64,000 nucleotides of DNA from Streptomyces sp. I05A-00742. Its GTDB lineage: Bacteria; Actinomycetota; Actinomycetes; Streptomycetales; Streptomycetaceae. The notes below the pieces were generated by a model that saw only the letters and a program-made list of their open reading frames with translations, was not told where the DNA came from and did not search any database. The stretch spans positions 20,817 through 84,816 of the forward strand of contig NZ_JABETO010000029.1 in the NCBI RefSeq assembly GCF_013055795.1. Reading direction: 5' to 3'. How positions within the stretch are numbered: position 1 is the stretch's first letter; every line of letters begins with the position of its first letter. Shown in pieces: positions 1 through 8,692 of this stretch. A program made the translations under genes and the position numbers.

Positions 1-2
1 CC

Positions 3-722
<720 letters not shown>

Positions 723-843
723 TCGCTACCGGGACGGCCGGGGAGTTCCGGGCCGGGCCCAGGAGGGGCCGGACCGCGCCGGGAAACGGATCCGGGAGAG
801 GATCGGAGGGCGTACGTCGTTCTCGGAGAGCGGGCAGGATTCG

Positions 844-1602
844 ATGGAGTGGACCATCCAGCAGGTGGCACGGAAGGCGGGTGTGACCACCCGCACCCTG
901 CGTCACTACGACGACATCGGGCTCCTGCCTCCCTCCAGGACCGGCCACAACGGCTACCGGTACTACGACGCGGACGCGGTGGCCCGCCTCCAGCGCATCC
1001 TCCTGCTGCGGGACCTCGGCCTCGCCCTGCCCGTCATCGTGGACGTCCTGGACCGGGAGCGGGACGAGGAGGGTGCCCTCGGCGAGCACATCGGGCTCCT
1101 CGAAGCCGAGCGCGACCGCCTGGACCGACGGATCCAGGCGGCCCGGCACACCCTCGACGCCCGGCGCTCCGGGAGCGACCCCTCCATGAAGGTGATGCTG
1201 GAGGGGTTCAACGACAGCTACCGGGACGAGGTCGTCGGACGCTGGGGCGAGCACGCGTTCCGGCAGAGCAACGACTGGTGGCACGGGAAGAACCTGCAGC
1301 AGCGGATCGCGTGGAAGCGGGACACCGACGCGCTGGTCACCGCGTGGACCGCGGCCTGGAAGGACGGCGTGTCCCCGGAGTCGGAGCGCGCGCAGGCGCT
1401 GGCCGCCCGGCATGTGGAGTGGCTCGGCGGGATCCCGGGCACCCCGGTGGCTGAAGGGGACCATGAGCGGTCCGTCCAACTCGTGTGCGGGCTGGGCGAC
1501 ATGTACGTCGAGGACCCGTGCTTCGCCACCACCTACGGGAGCCCGGAGGGCGCCGCGTTCGTCCGCGACGCCCTCCACGAGTACGCCAGGGTCTCCATGT
1601 AA
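844..1602 (+). CDS. MerR-family regulator with TipAS-like ligand domain
   Basis: A 252-residue one-component transcription regulator. Residues 1-70 are a MerR winged helix (WTIQQVARKAGVTTRTLRHYDD, then the GYRYYD wing), followed by a dimerisation coiled coil at about 75-115. Residues ~120-250 resemble the TipAS antibiotic-recognition domain found in TipA and Mta (YRDEVVGRWGEHAF, then WHGKNLQQRIAWKRDTDALVTAW split over the next stretch). Known TipA proteins bind thiopeptides and activate multidrug genes; the ligand here is unknown. It starts 121 bases after aceB with no clear partner gene nearby, since the next gene is convergent. The ATG was chosen because the MerR fold starts directly behind it. 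Confidence 0.85.
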   Translation: MEWTIQQVARKAGVTTRTLRHYDDIGLLPPSRTGHNGYRYYDADAVARLQRILLLRDLGLALPVIVDVLDRERDEEGALGEHIGLLEAERDRLDRRIQAARHTLDARRSGSDPSMKVMLEGFNDSYRDEVVGRWGEHAFRQSNDWWHGKNLQQRIAWKRDTDALVTAWTAAWKDGVSPESERAQALAARHVEWLGGIPGTPVAEGDHERSVQLVCGLGDMYVEDPCFATTYGSPEGAAFVRDALHEYARVSM

Positions 1603-1637
1603 CAGCCGGGCCTTCCTATGACGGCCGCCCGGAGAAA

Positions 1638-3185
1638 CTACGTCGCCACCGCCCCGAACGCCACGAACCCGCAGATCAGCACCGCCAGGACGGCCAGCAG
1701 CGGCCAGACGAAGCGCAGGTACCGGTCGTAGCCCACCTTCGCCAGCGAGACCCCGCCGACCACCACGGCCGTCGTCGGCACCCACAGGTTCATCCACCCG
1801 CTCGCCGCCTGCCACGCCGTCACCACCACCGCCCGGGAGACGCCGGCGAAATCGGCGAGCGGGGCGAGGATGGGCATGGCGAGGGTGGCGTGGCCGGAGG
1901 TGGAGGGGATGAGGAAGGCGAGGGGGAGGTTGACGACGAAGACCATGATGCCGAAGAGGGACGCGGCCGTGCCGGAGACGGCGCTCTCGATGGAGTGCAG
2001 CACGGTGTCCGTGATACGGGCGTTGTTCATGATGACCGTGACCCCGCGGGCGAGGACGATCGTCAGCGCCGGCGCGATGAAGTCGGCCGCGCCCTGGACG
2101 ATCACCGCGCTCAGCCGCTGCTCCCCGAGGCGGGCGACGATCCCCACGAGCAGCGCGGCCGTGATGAAGAGGGCGGCCAACTGGGCGAAGGACCAGTTCA
2201 GTTCCCAGCCGTAGGGCTCGGCGTCCGCCCGGCCGGTGAGCGCGCTCGACCAGGGGATCACCGAGAAGATCATAAAGGCGAAGACGAGGGTGACGACGAC
2301 GAGCACGGTCCGGTGCAGCCCGGTGAGCGAGGGCGGCTCCTCGGACGCGGCGGCCAGCTCCCGGTCACCGGGCAGGAAGCCGACGAGGGAGCGCTCCGGA
2401 CGGGCGCGCACCCGGTGGGCGTACCAGAGGACGTAGCCGATGGTGACGCCGGTGAGGACGACCCACATCGCGAAGCGCAGCGCGATCCCGTCGCCGAGCG
2501 AGACGTCGGCGGCGGACGAGGCCACGCCCGTGGCGAAGGGGTTGACGGTGGAGGCGAGCACGCCGACACCGGCCCCGAGGATGATCGCGCCGGTGGCGAC
2601 CATGCGGTCGTACCCGAGGGCGAGCATCAGGGGCACGATCAGTCCGTAGAAGCCCAGCGTCTCCTCGGCGAAGCCCTCCACCGTGCCCAGCAGCGAGAAG
2701 ACGGCCATGATGCCCGCGATCAGCAGCGCGCCGCGGGCGCGCAGCCGGTGGGCGAGGCGTTCGATGCCGCGGTCGAGGGCGCCGGTGGCGAAGACGACGG
2801 TGATGAACGCGCCGATGGCGAGGACGAACAGGAAGACGGCGGCGCTGCCGTAGAGGACGCCGGTCGCGTCGGCCGCCACCTGGCCGGTCCGGGGGTCCCG
2901 CACCCCGTAGAGGCCGTTGACCGGGGCGAGGAACAGTTCGCCCAGCCGGTGGACGAAGTCGCCGGGCGCGGCGTCGCGGTGGTAGGTGCCCTGGACGGGG
3001 GTGCCGTCCTCGGTGCGCCGGTAGGTGCCGGCGGGGATGACGAAGGCGAGGGCCCAGACGACGATCGTCACGGCGGCCAGCACGGTGAGCGCGCTGGGGA
3101 AGACGAACCCCCGTTTGCCGTCGGCCCCGTCTCCCTCGGCCCCGGTGGGCTGCCCGTCGGCGTCGTCGTCCGTGCGCCGGTCCAT
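1638..3185 (-). CDS. YfcC-family permease
   Basis: A membrane protein of about 515 residues with some 12 hydrophobic segments, matching the YfcC/DcuC-like ion-transporter superfamily. After an acidic hydrophilic leader (residues 1-25) comes the typical opening FVFPSALTVLAAVTIVVWAL and the motif VIPAGTYRR. Further in are GTVEGFAEETLGFYGLIVPL and, near the C-terminus, PLAFLIPSTSGHATLAMPIL. The substrate is unknown; family members are annotated as arginine/ornithine or dicarboxylate carriers without firm proof. It is the last gene of the leftward purine block, so uptake of a ureide or purine product is possible but unproven. The ATG at 3185 is preferred over an upstream GTG because GGAGAGGGG lies just before it. 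Confidence 0.8.
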   Translation of the reverse strand: MDRRTDDDADGQPTGAEGDGADGKRGFVFPSALTVLAAVTIVVWALAFVIPAGTYRRTEDGTPVQGTYHRDAAPGDFVHRLGELFLAPVNGLYGVRDPRTGQVAADATGVLYGSAAVFLFVLAIGAFITVVFATGALDRGIERLAHRLRARGALLIAGIMAVFSLLGTVEGFAEETLGFYGLIVPLMLALGYDRMVATGAIILGAGVGVLASTVNPFATGVASSAADVSLGDGIALRFAMWVVLTGVTIGYVLWYAHRVRARPERSLVGFLPGDRELAAASEEPPSLTGLHRTVLVVVTLVFAFMIFSVIPWSSALTGRADAEPYGWELNWSFAQLAALFITAALLVGIVARLGEQRLSAVIVQGAADFIAPALTIVLARGVTVIMNNARITDTVLHSIESAVSGTAASLFGIMVFVVNLPLAFLIPSTSGHATLAMPILAPLADFAGVSRAVVVTAWQAASGWMNLWVPTTAVVVGGVSLAKVGYDRYLRFVWPLLAVLAVLICGFVAFGAVAT

Positions 3186-3233
3186 GGGGGCCCCTCTCCG
3201 CACGACAGTGCAGCCGGTTTGCCCCGATTATCA

Positions 3234-4709
3234 CTAGATCATTGGTTTTTCCCCTTCCGCCACGCGGGGCGGCCCGGCATTCCCTCCGCCGCGGCCCAGG
3301 TGGTGGAAGGCGAGGTTGAGCAGGACGGCCGTCAGACATCCGGCGCTGACGCCGGAGTTCAGGACGGTCTTGACGGTCTCGGGGACGGTGTCGCCGGCGT
3401 AGAACGTCCTGGAGACGACAGGGATCATGCCCATGCCAAGCGAAACGGCGGCGATCAGCAGGTTGTCGCCCCGGTCGAGACCGGCCTTGAGCAGGACGCC
3501 GACGCCGCTGGCCGCGACCGTCCCGAACAGCACGAGGCCGGCGCCGCCGAGCACCGGCTGCGGCACCAGGGCGATCAGCGAGGCGAAGGCGGGGCTCAGC
3601 CCGAGCCCGACGAACATCAGCCCGCAGGCGGCGACGGTGAAGCGGCTGCGGACGCCCGTGATGGCGACCAGCCCGATGTTCTGCGCGAACGCGCTGTTGG
3701 CGAAGCCGTTGAACACCGGGGAGACCGCGCTGCCGAGCGTGTCCGCCCGCAGCCCGCCCGCGATGACCTTCTCGTCCGCCGGACGTCCGACGATCTCACC
3801 GAGGGCGAGCATGTCCGCGGTGCTCTCGGTCATACAGACGAGCATCAGGATGCACATGCTCACCACGGCCGAGAGCTGGATGTGCGGGGTCCCGAAGTGG
3901 AAGGGCTCGGGGAAGCCGACGAGGGCGGCGTGCCGGGTGGCGGACGTGTCCACGGCCCCCGCGGGGACGGCCAGCAGGGTGCCGACGACCATGCCGAGCA
4001 GGATCGCGATCTGCTGGAGGAACCCGCGGAGCACCCGCCGCAGCACCAGGACGGCCACGAGGGTCGCCCCGGCCAGCCAGAGTCCGGTCCCGGTCGCGGG
4101 CCGCTCCGGGTGGCCGCCCTGGATCCAGCCGAACGCGACCGGGAGCAGGGTGAGGCCGATGAGCGTGATGACCGTCCCGCTCACGACCGGCGGGAAGAAC
4201 CGGACGAGCCGGCAGAAGTACGGCGCCAGGAGGAAGCCGAGCGCCCCCGCCACCATGACGGCCCCGAACACCACGGGCAGGGCGTCCCTCTTGTCCGCCT
4301 GGCCGTCGGCGAGGGCCAGCACGGGCGCGACGCCCGCGAAGGAGACGCCGTTCACGAAGGGCATCCGGGCGCCGACCTTCCAGAAGCCGATGGTCTGGAG
4401 GAGGGTGGCGATCCCGGCCGTGAAGAGGGCGGCACCCACCAGGAAGGTGGTCTGCGCGGTGGACAGCCCCACCGCGGCGCCGATCACCAGCGGCGGGGCG
4501 ACCACTCCCGCGTAACTGGCGGCGACGTGCTGGAGTCCGCCGGCCACCAGCCGCCCGGCCGGCGGGACCTCGTCGACGGGGTGCCGCTGCCCGGATCCGG
4601 TGGTCCGGGGCGGTGGGGTCTTGTCGCGGGCCGGTTCACCGGTGGCGTCGGCGGGGGCGGGCCGGTCCGCGTCGGGCTGGTCCGCGGGTGGGGTGGGGAG
4701 TGCTGTCAC
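3234..4709 (-). CDS. NCS2 nucleobase:cation symporter (xanthine/urate permease type)
   Basis: A purine permease of the NAT/NCS2 family in the cytoplasmic membrane. After a proline-rich cytoplasmic tail (residues 1-45) the conserved opening GLQHVAASYAGVVAPPLVIG is seen. The family signature region reads AFAQNIGLVAITGVRSR, where the Q-N-x-G residues line the substrate site, and RMPFVNGVSFAGVAP is also typical. There are about 12-14 membrane segments. The GTG at 4709 is chosen because AGGAGG precedes it by a few bases. The gene lies behind 8-oxoguanine deaminase and uricase on the same strand, so xanthine or urate is the likely substrate (inference). Confidence 0.88.
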   Translation of the reverse strand: MTALPTPPADQPDADRPAPADATGEPARDKTPPPRTTGSGQRHPVDEVPPAGRLVAGGLQHVAASYAGVVAPPLVIGAAVGLSTAQTTFLVGAALFTAGIATLLQTIGFWKVGARMPFVNGVSFAGVAPVLALADGQADKRDALPVVFGAVMVAGALGFLLAPYFCRLVRFFPPVVSGTVITLIGLTLLPVAFGWIQGGHPERPATGTGLWLAGATLVAVLVLRRVLRGFLQQIAILLGMVVGTLLAVPAGAVDTSATRHAALVGFPEPFHFGTPHIQLSAVVSMCILMLVCMTESTADMLALGEIVGRPADEKVIAGGLRADTLGSAVSPVFNGFANSAFAQNIGLVAITGVRSRFTVAACGLMFVGLGLSPAFASLIALVPQPVLGGAGLVLFGTVAASGVGVLLKAGLDRGDNLLIAAVSLGMGMIPVVSRTFYAGDTVPETVKTVLNSGVSAGCLTAVLLNLAFHHLGRGGGNAGPPRVAEGEKPMI

Positions 4710-4782
4710 GGGGCCTCCTGTCGGCCGGTGCACTGCCGCGTCGGACACGTCGGACTCGTCGGGCTCTTCGGAACCCCGTGGA

Positions 4783-4814
4783 CCCCGGCCGGGGGCCGTC
4801 CCCCTCGGCCGGGG
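4783..4814 (-). terminator. Intercistronic hairpin after 8-oxoguanine deaminase gene
   Basis: CCCCGGCCG pairs perfectly with CGGCCGGGG, and an inner GGGG pairs with CCCC around one bulged base and a 5-base loop. The hairpin begins 3 bases downstream of the leftward deaminase stop and lies 73 bases before the permease start. It may terminate, attenuate or protect the deaminase message. Confidence 0.5.
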
Positions 4815-4817
4815 CCG

Positions 4818-6200
4818 TCATCGGTCGCCGTCGGCGATCCGGGCCAGGCGCCGGGCCTCGGCGCGGGCGCTCCGGGCGATGTCCTCCTCGTCGGCGGTGA
4901 CCAGCCGCCCGTCCTCGACGACCACCCGTCCGTTGACCAGCGAGAGCCGGACCGGCGCGGGCGGGCCGAGGACGAGGGCGGCCACCGGGTCGGCGATGGT
5001 CGAGTGGCCGAGCCCGTCGAGCCGCCACAGCACCACGTCGGCGAGCTTGCCCGGCTCCAGCGACCCCAGGTCGTCCGCCCGGCCGAGGACCCGCGCGCCG
5101 CCGTACGTCCCCATCCGCAGGACCTGACGGACCGTCAATGCATCGGCTCCGCCCGCGAGTCGGTGGATGAGCAGGCTGTTGCGCAGCTCGGTGTGGAGTT
5201 CGCCGGACTCGTTGGAGGCGGTACCGTCCACGCCGAGGCCGACGGGGACGTCCGCCGCGAGCAGGGCGGGGACGGGCGCGATGCCGGCGGCCAGGCGGGC
5301 GTTGGAGGACGGGCAGTGGGCGACGCCGGTGCCGGTGCGGGCGAAGGCGGCGATGTCGGCGTCGTTCATGTGGACGCAGTGGGCCATCCACACGTCGTCG
5401 CCGAGCCAGCCGGTGGAGTCCAGGTAGTCGGTCGGGCCCATTCCGAACCGCTCCTTGCAGAACCGCTCCTCCTCCACGGTCTCCGAGCCGTGCGTGTGCA
5501 GCCGGACGCCCTTGCGGCGCGCCAGCACGGCGGCCTCGCGCAGCAGGTCGGTGGAGACGGAGAAGGGGGAGCAGGGCGCGACGCCGACGCGCAGCATGGA
5601 GCCGGGCGACGCGTCGTGGTGGGTGTCGATCGCCTCCTCGGTGGCGGCGAGCGCGGCGTCCGTGGTCTCCACGGCGAAGTCGGGCGGCAGCCCGCCCGCG
5701 GACTCGCCGAGGTCCATCGACCCGCGCGTCGGGTGGAAGCGCACGCCCAGTTCGCGGGCGGCGCGGATCTCGGCGCCGAGCAGGTCGCCGCTGCCGCGCG
5801 GGAAGACATAGTGGTGGTCCATGGCGGTGGTGACGCCGCCGCGCACCATCATGGCGAGGGACGCGCGGGCCGCCTCGTACACCATCGGCTCGTCGATGCG
5901 CGCCCACACCGGGTAGAGGGCGGTGAGCCAGTCGAAGAGAACGGCGTCCTGGGCGAGGCCGCGGGTGAGCCACTGGTAGAAGTGGTGGTGGGTGTTGACC
6001 AGCCCGGGGGTGGCCAGGTGGCCGGTGCCGTCCACCCGGCGGACGACGCCGGTGAGCCCCTCGGGGGCGGGACCGGGGCCGGCGGACTCGATCCTGTTGT
6101 CCGCGACGACGAGGTGGCCGGAGGCGTGTTCGGTGTCGTGCGCGTCGACGGTCGCGAGGGCGCAGTTCTCGATGACGATGCGGGTCGGCGGTGCTGTCAC
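4818..6200 (-). CDS. 8-oxoguanine deaminase (amidohydrolase superfamily)
   Basis: A 460-residue metal-dependent amidohydrolase of the AtzA/TrzA/guanine deaminase group. The metal ligands are visible: HHH at 71-73 (GLVNTHHHFYQWLTRGLAQD), a later His in RLHTHGSETVEEE, AHCVHMND, and the catalytic Asp in GLGVDGTASNESGE. The QWLTRGLAQ stretch and overall length fit characterised 8-oxoguanine deaminases, which turn 8-oxoguanine into urate. Uricase lies 24 bases upstream on the same strand, so the urate made here would be consumed by the next enzyme. Cytosine or guanine deaminase activity cannot be excluded from sequence alone. Confidence 0.85.
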   Translation of the reverse strand: MTAPPTRIVIENCALATVDAHDTEHASGHLVVADNRIESAGPGPAPEGLTGVVRRVDGTGHLATPGLVNTHHHFYQWLTRGLAQDAVLFDWLTALYPVWARIDEPMVYEAARASLAMMVRGGVTTAMDHHYVFPRGSGDLLGAEIRAARELGVRFHPTRGSMDLGESAGGLPPDFAVETTDAALAATEEAIDTHHDASPGSMLRVGVAPCSPFSVSTDLLREAAVLARRKGVRLHTHGSETVEEERFCKERFGMGPTDYLDSTGWLGDDVWMAHCVHMNDADIAAFARTGTGVAHCPSSNARLAAGIAPVPALLAADVPVGLGVDGTASNESGELHTELRNSLLIHRLAGGADALTVRQVLRMGTYGGARVLGRADDLGSLEPGKLADVVLWRLDGLGHSTIADPVAALVLGPPAPVRLSLVNGRVVVEDGRLVTADEEDIARSARAEARRLARIADGDR

Positions 6201-6224
6201 GGGATTGCCCTTCGGCGGTGGGGG

Positions 6225-7142
6225 TCAGAGGCGGGTCAGGTCCACCGGGATGCCGGGTTCCGCGCCCTCGCGCAGGACGGTGGCCTCGATGAGGCCGTAG
6301 GGGCGGTCGGCCGCGTAGTACACCTCGTGGTTGTTCTTGAGGCCGAAGGGCTCCAGGTCCACGAGGAAGTGGTGTTTGTTGGGGAGGGAGAGGCGTATCT
6401 CGTCGATCTCGGGGTGGTGGTCGATGACGCGGGCGCCCATCGCGTACAGCGTCTGCTGGAGCGAGTGGGAGTACGTACCGGCGAAGGCGTGCAGCAGGTG
6501 GTCGCGGACCCGCGTCCAGCGGTCGTCCCACCGCGGCGCGGGCCGCTCGTCGTCCGTCCATCCGTACCGCCAGCGGGAGTTGACCTCGGTGGCGAGGACG
6601 CGGTCGCCGGTCTCGGGCAGGGTGGTGTAGCGGTCGCGGGCGAAGCCGCGGAACTCGGAGCCGGTGGAGTTGAGGACGACGAGGTCCTTGAGGCCGGAGA
6701 TCACCTCCCAGCGCGCGCCGTCATAGGTGATCTGCGCGGTGCGCGTCTCACGCCCGGCCCGGACGAAGGAGTGCCGGGCGTCGCCCCCGCCGGGGACCTC
6801 GATCCGGTCCCAGGTGTGCTCCTCCACGCGGATGCGCGCGCGGTGGATGGCCTCCTGGCCGGTGACGAAGTGCCGGGCGAGATGGATGCCGAACTCCTCG
6901 GCGGAGGCGATCCCCCGCTCCTTGGCGAAGGCGAAGACGGTGTTCTTGGTGGTGTCCGTCGTCAGCACATTGGCGTTGGAGCCGGAGCGGTGGACCTCCG
7001 CCATCTCGCCGGACAGGGAGACGGAGACGTCGAGGTCCTTGATGTGGTGGGTGGTGCCCTCGCGCGTGACCCTGACGACATGGCACTCGGCCTTGCCGTA
7101 CTGGTTCTGGCCGAGCACGGGCCGGCCGGCGGCTTCGGTCAT
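6225..7142 (-). CDS. Urate oxidase (uricase)
   Basis: Cofactor-free urate oxidase, 305 residues, the usual length. It oxidises urate to 5-hydroxyisourate with oxygen. Recognisable stretches are LGQNQYGKAECHVVRVTREG near the N-terminus, TDTTKNTVFAFAKERGI carrying the catalytic Thr, the FVRAGRETRTAQ region, and SLPNKHHFLVDLEPFGLKN near the C-terminus, with the conserved His of the KHHF motif. The product goes directly to the fused HIU hydrolase/OHCU decarboxylase encoded only 7 bases upstream, so these genes form one transcription unit. Confidence 0.96.
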   Translation of the reverse strand: MTEAAGRPVLGQNQYGKAECHVVRVTREGTTHHIKDLDVSVSLSGEMAEVHRSGSNANVLTTDTTKNTVFAFAKERGIASAEEFGIHLARHFVTGQEAIHRARIRVEEHTWDRIEVPGGGDARHSFVRAGRETRTAQITYDGARWEVISGLKDLVVLNSTGSEFRGFARDRYTTLPETGDRVLATEVNSRWRYGWTDDERPAPRWDDRWTRVRDHLLHAFAGTYSHSLQQTLYAMGARVIDHHPEIDEIRLSLPNKHHFLVDLEPFGLKNNHEVYYAADRPYGLIEATVLREGAEPGIPVDLTRL

Positions 7143-7149
7143 GGGCGTG

Positions 7150-8016
7150 CTAGCTCCCTCGGTAGACGGAGTAGCCGAAGGGGCTGAGCAGCAGCGGTAC
7201 GTGGTAGTGCTCGCCCGGCGCGACGGCGAACGCCGCCGTCACCTCCGGGAAGAACGCTGCGCCCCCGGCTCCCTCACGGGACAGATGGGGTCCGACCTCG
7301 AACAGCAGCTGTGCGTGGGTGACGTCCCCCGGCAGCGCGGGAAGATCCGTGCACCGGCCGTCGCCATCGGTCTCGGACGCCGCGAGCGCCGTCCAGGCGC
7401 CCTGACTTCGTACGGCGAGCGTCACGGTCACACCGGCCGCGGGCCGGCCGGCGGCGGTGTCCAGGACGTGGGTGGACACCGTGGCTCCGGCGGGTGCGGC
7501 TTCCCCGTCCGAGGCGGCGGCGACGAGCCGGGCCAGCCGCAGGCGGTTGATGCGGCCCAACTCCCGCCGAACGACGTCCCGTTCGCTATCAGGTGAGTTG
7601 CCGATCCGCTGACGGAGTGCCTCCCGCAGCTCGTCGGCGGTCAGTCCGGCGGCACAGACGAGAAAAATGTGCCCGAACTTCTCCCGGTAGGCGTGGTTGA
7701 GTTCGCGCATCTCGGCGGCGAGGTCCGCCGGGGCGTCGGCCATGCCGCGCTGCTCGCGGGCCGAGACGGAATCGTCCGGTGCGGGCCGCCCGATCGGCGG
7801 ATGACCGTCCGCCGCCTCGGCGAGACCCGCCGCGTCCAGCGCCGCCACCGCTGCGTCGGAGGCCGCGAACAGCGCCTCGGCGTCGGGGTACGGGCGGCGG
7901 GCCAGCAGCGCGGCCACCCACGCCGAACTCGCGCAGACCTCCAGCAGCGCGGCGCGTGCAGCGCCGTCCTCCGCCGCGTTGAACCGGGTCAGCCCCGGCG
8001 TCGAACTCGCAGTCAC
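7150..8016 (-). CDS. Fused OHCU decarboxylase / hydroxyisourate hydrolase
   Basis: One 288-residue chain carries both enzymes that convert hydroxyisourate to S-allantoin. Residues ~10-165 are OHCU decarboxylase (FNAAEDGAARAALLEVCASS, the HPPIG motif with His72, SAREQRG with Glu88, EKFGHIFLVCAAG). Residues ~178-288 are the transthyretin-like HIU hydrolase: STHVLDTAAGRPAAGV with His183, GDGRC, HYHVPLLLSPFGYS and the terminal YRGS signature. The linker is short (AAASDGEAAPAGA). In many actinobacteria these are two adjacent genes; the same domain order is known from plant allantoin synthase. The GTG at 8016 is chosen because GGAGG stands 5 bases before it. It is the first gene of the leftward urate operon. 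Confidence 0.93.
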   Translation of the reverse strand: MTASSTPGLTRFNAAEDGAARAALLEVCASSAWVAALLARRPYPDAEALFAASDAAVAALDAAGLAEAADGHPPIGRPAPDDSVSAREQRGMADAPADLAAEMRELNHAYREKFGHIFLVCAAGLTADELREALRQRIGNSPDSERDVVRRELGRINRLRLARLVAAASDGEAAPAGATVSTHVLDTAAGRPAAGVTVTLAVRSQGAWTALAASETDGDGRCTDLPALPGDVTHAQLLFEVGPHLSREGAGGAAFFPEVTAAFAVAPGEHYHVPLLLSPFGYSVYRGS

Positions 8017-8182
8017 GGGAACCTCCGTGGCGCTTCTCGCCGCGCTCGGAAACAAGCTGCGGATAGCTAACGCCCCGGACACCCCGACGTCAACAGTTTG
8101 TTGAAAGGCTGCCCCGATCGGACCGCGTGGCCAACCGCCGCCCCTTCCGCGCGGTGAGCCGGCTGCCTGCACAAACGTCCTG

Positions 8183-8584
8183 TTACCGTCCCCCGCCCGA
8201 GCCGCCCTCCTCCCCCGCTCCGGATTCTCCGGAGGCGGCGGTTCCTTCCGGGCCGGACGTCACCGCCGGCGCGGCGTCCAGGATGGAGGCGAGCAGTCCG
8301 GGGAAGCGCCGGTCCAGCTCCTCCCGGCGCACCGCGCTGATACGCGTGTTGCCCTGCAGGTGCGTCTCGACCAGGCCGCTCTCGCGCAGGGTCCGTAGAT
8401 GGTGGGAGACGGTCGAGCGTTTGACCGGGACGTCGAGCCCGCCGCACGGGGCGTGTCCCAGCCGGCTGAGCAGGCGGACGATCTGCAGCCTGACGGGGTC
8501 GGCCAGGGCCTGCAGCACCGTCCCGATCTCCACCGCGGCCAGGTCCGGCTGGGGCAGCCGGGCCTCCTGGTTCGACCTTCGCAT
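8183..8584 (-). CDS. ArsR-family winged-helix regulator
   Basis: A 133-residue ArsR/SmtB-like repressor. The winged helix covers residues ~15-95 (VLQALADPVRLQIVRLLSRL, the recognition helix KRSTVSHHLRTLRESGLVE, then the wing GNTRISAVRREEL). No CxC metal-binding pair is seen in the recognition helix; a single Cys occurs in APCGGLDVP, so metal sensing is not evident. It is divergent from an MFS efflux gene with palindromic sites between them, which suggests it represses that transporter and itself. The ATG at 8584 is preferred because GGAGG lies 4 bases upstream. The Gly/Glu-rich C-terminus is probably disordered. Confidence 0.88.
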   Translation of the reverse strand: MRRSNQEARLPQPDLAAVEIGTVLQALADPVRLQIVRLLSRLGHAPCGGLDVPVKRSTVSHHLRTLRESGLVETHLQGNTRISAVRREELDRRFPGLLASILDAAPAVTSGPEGTAASGESGAGEEGGSGGGR

Positions 8585-8599
8585 CCCGCCTCCACGCTT

Positions 8600-8636
8600 G
8601 TTCGATGTAGCTCGACAGCTACGATACACATCGAAC
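8600..8636. promoter_or_regulatory. Nested inverted repeat, probable ArsR operator
   Basis: GTTCGATGT at 8600-8608 and ACATCGAAC at 8628-8636 form a perfect 9-bp inverted repeat. Between them GTAGCT-CGAC-AGCTAC forms a second one. CATCGA recurs twice more before the MFS start (near 8652 and 8671). The site begins 15 bases from the ArsR start codon and sits in the divergent promoter region. Confidence 0.65.
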
Positions 8637-8692
8637 TACTATTGCGATGCTCATCGACATAGATGACGTCCATCGACACTCGGGGTGTACTC

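Noticed and set aside
1485..7187. Very long open frame on the + strand (about 1900 codons) opposite the purine genes
   Set aside because: It is the antisense shadow of five well-recognised genes; the product is low-complexity Arg/Gly/Asp/Glu sequence with no domain.
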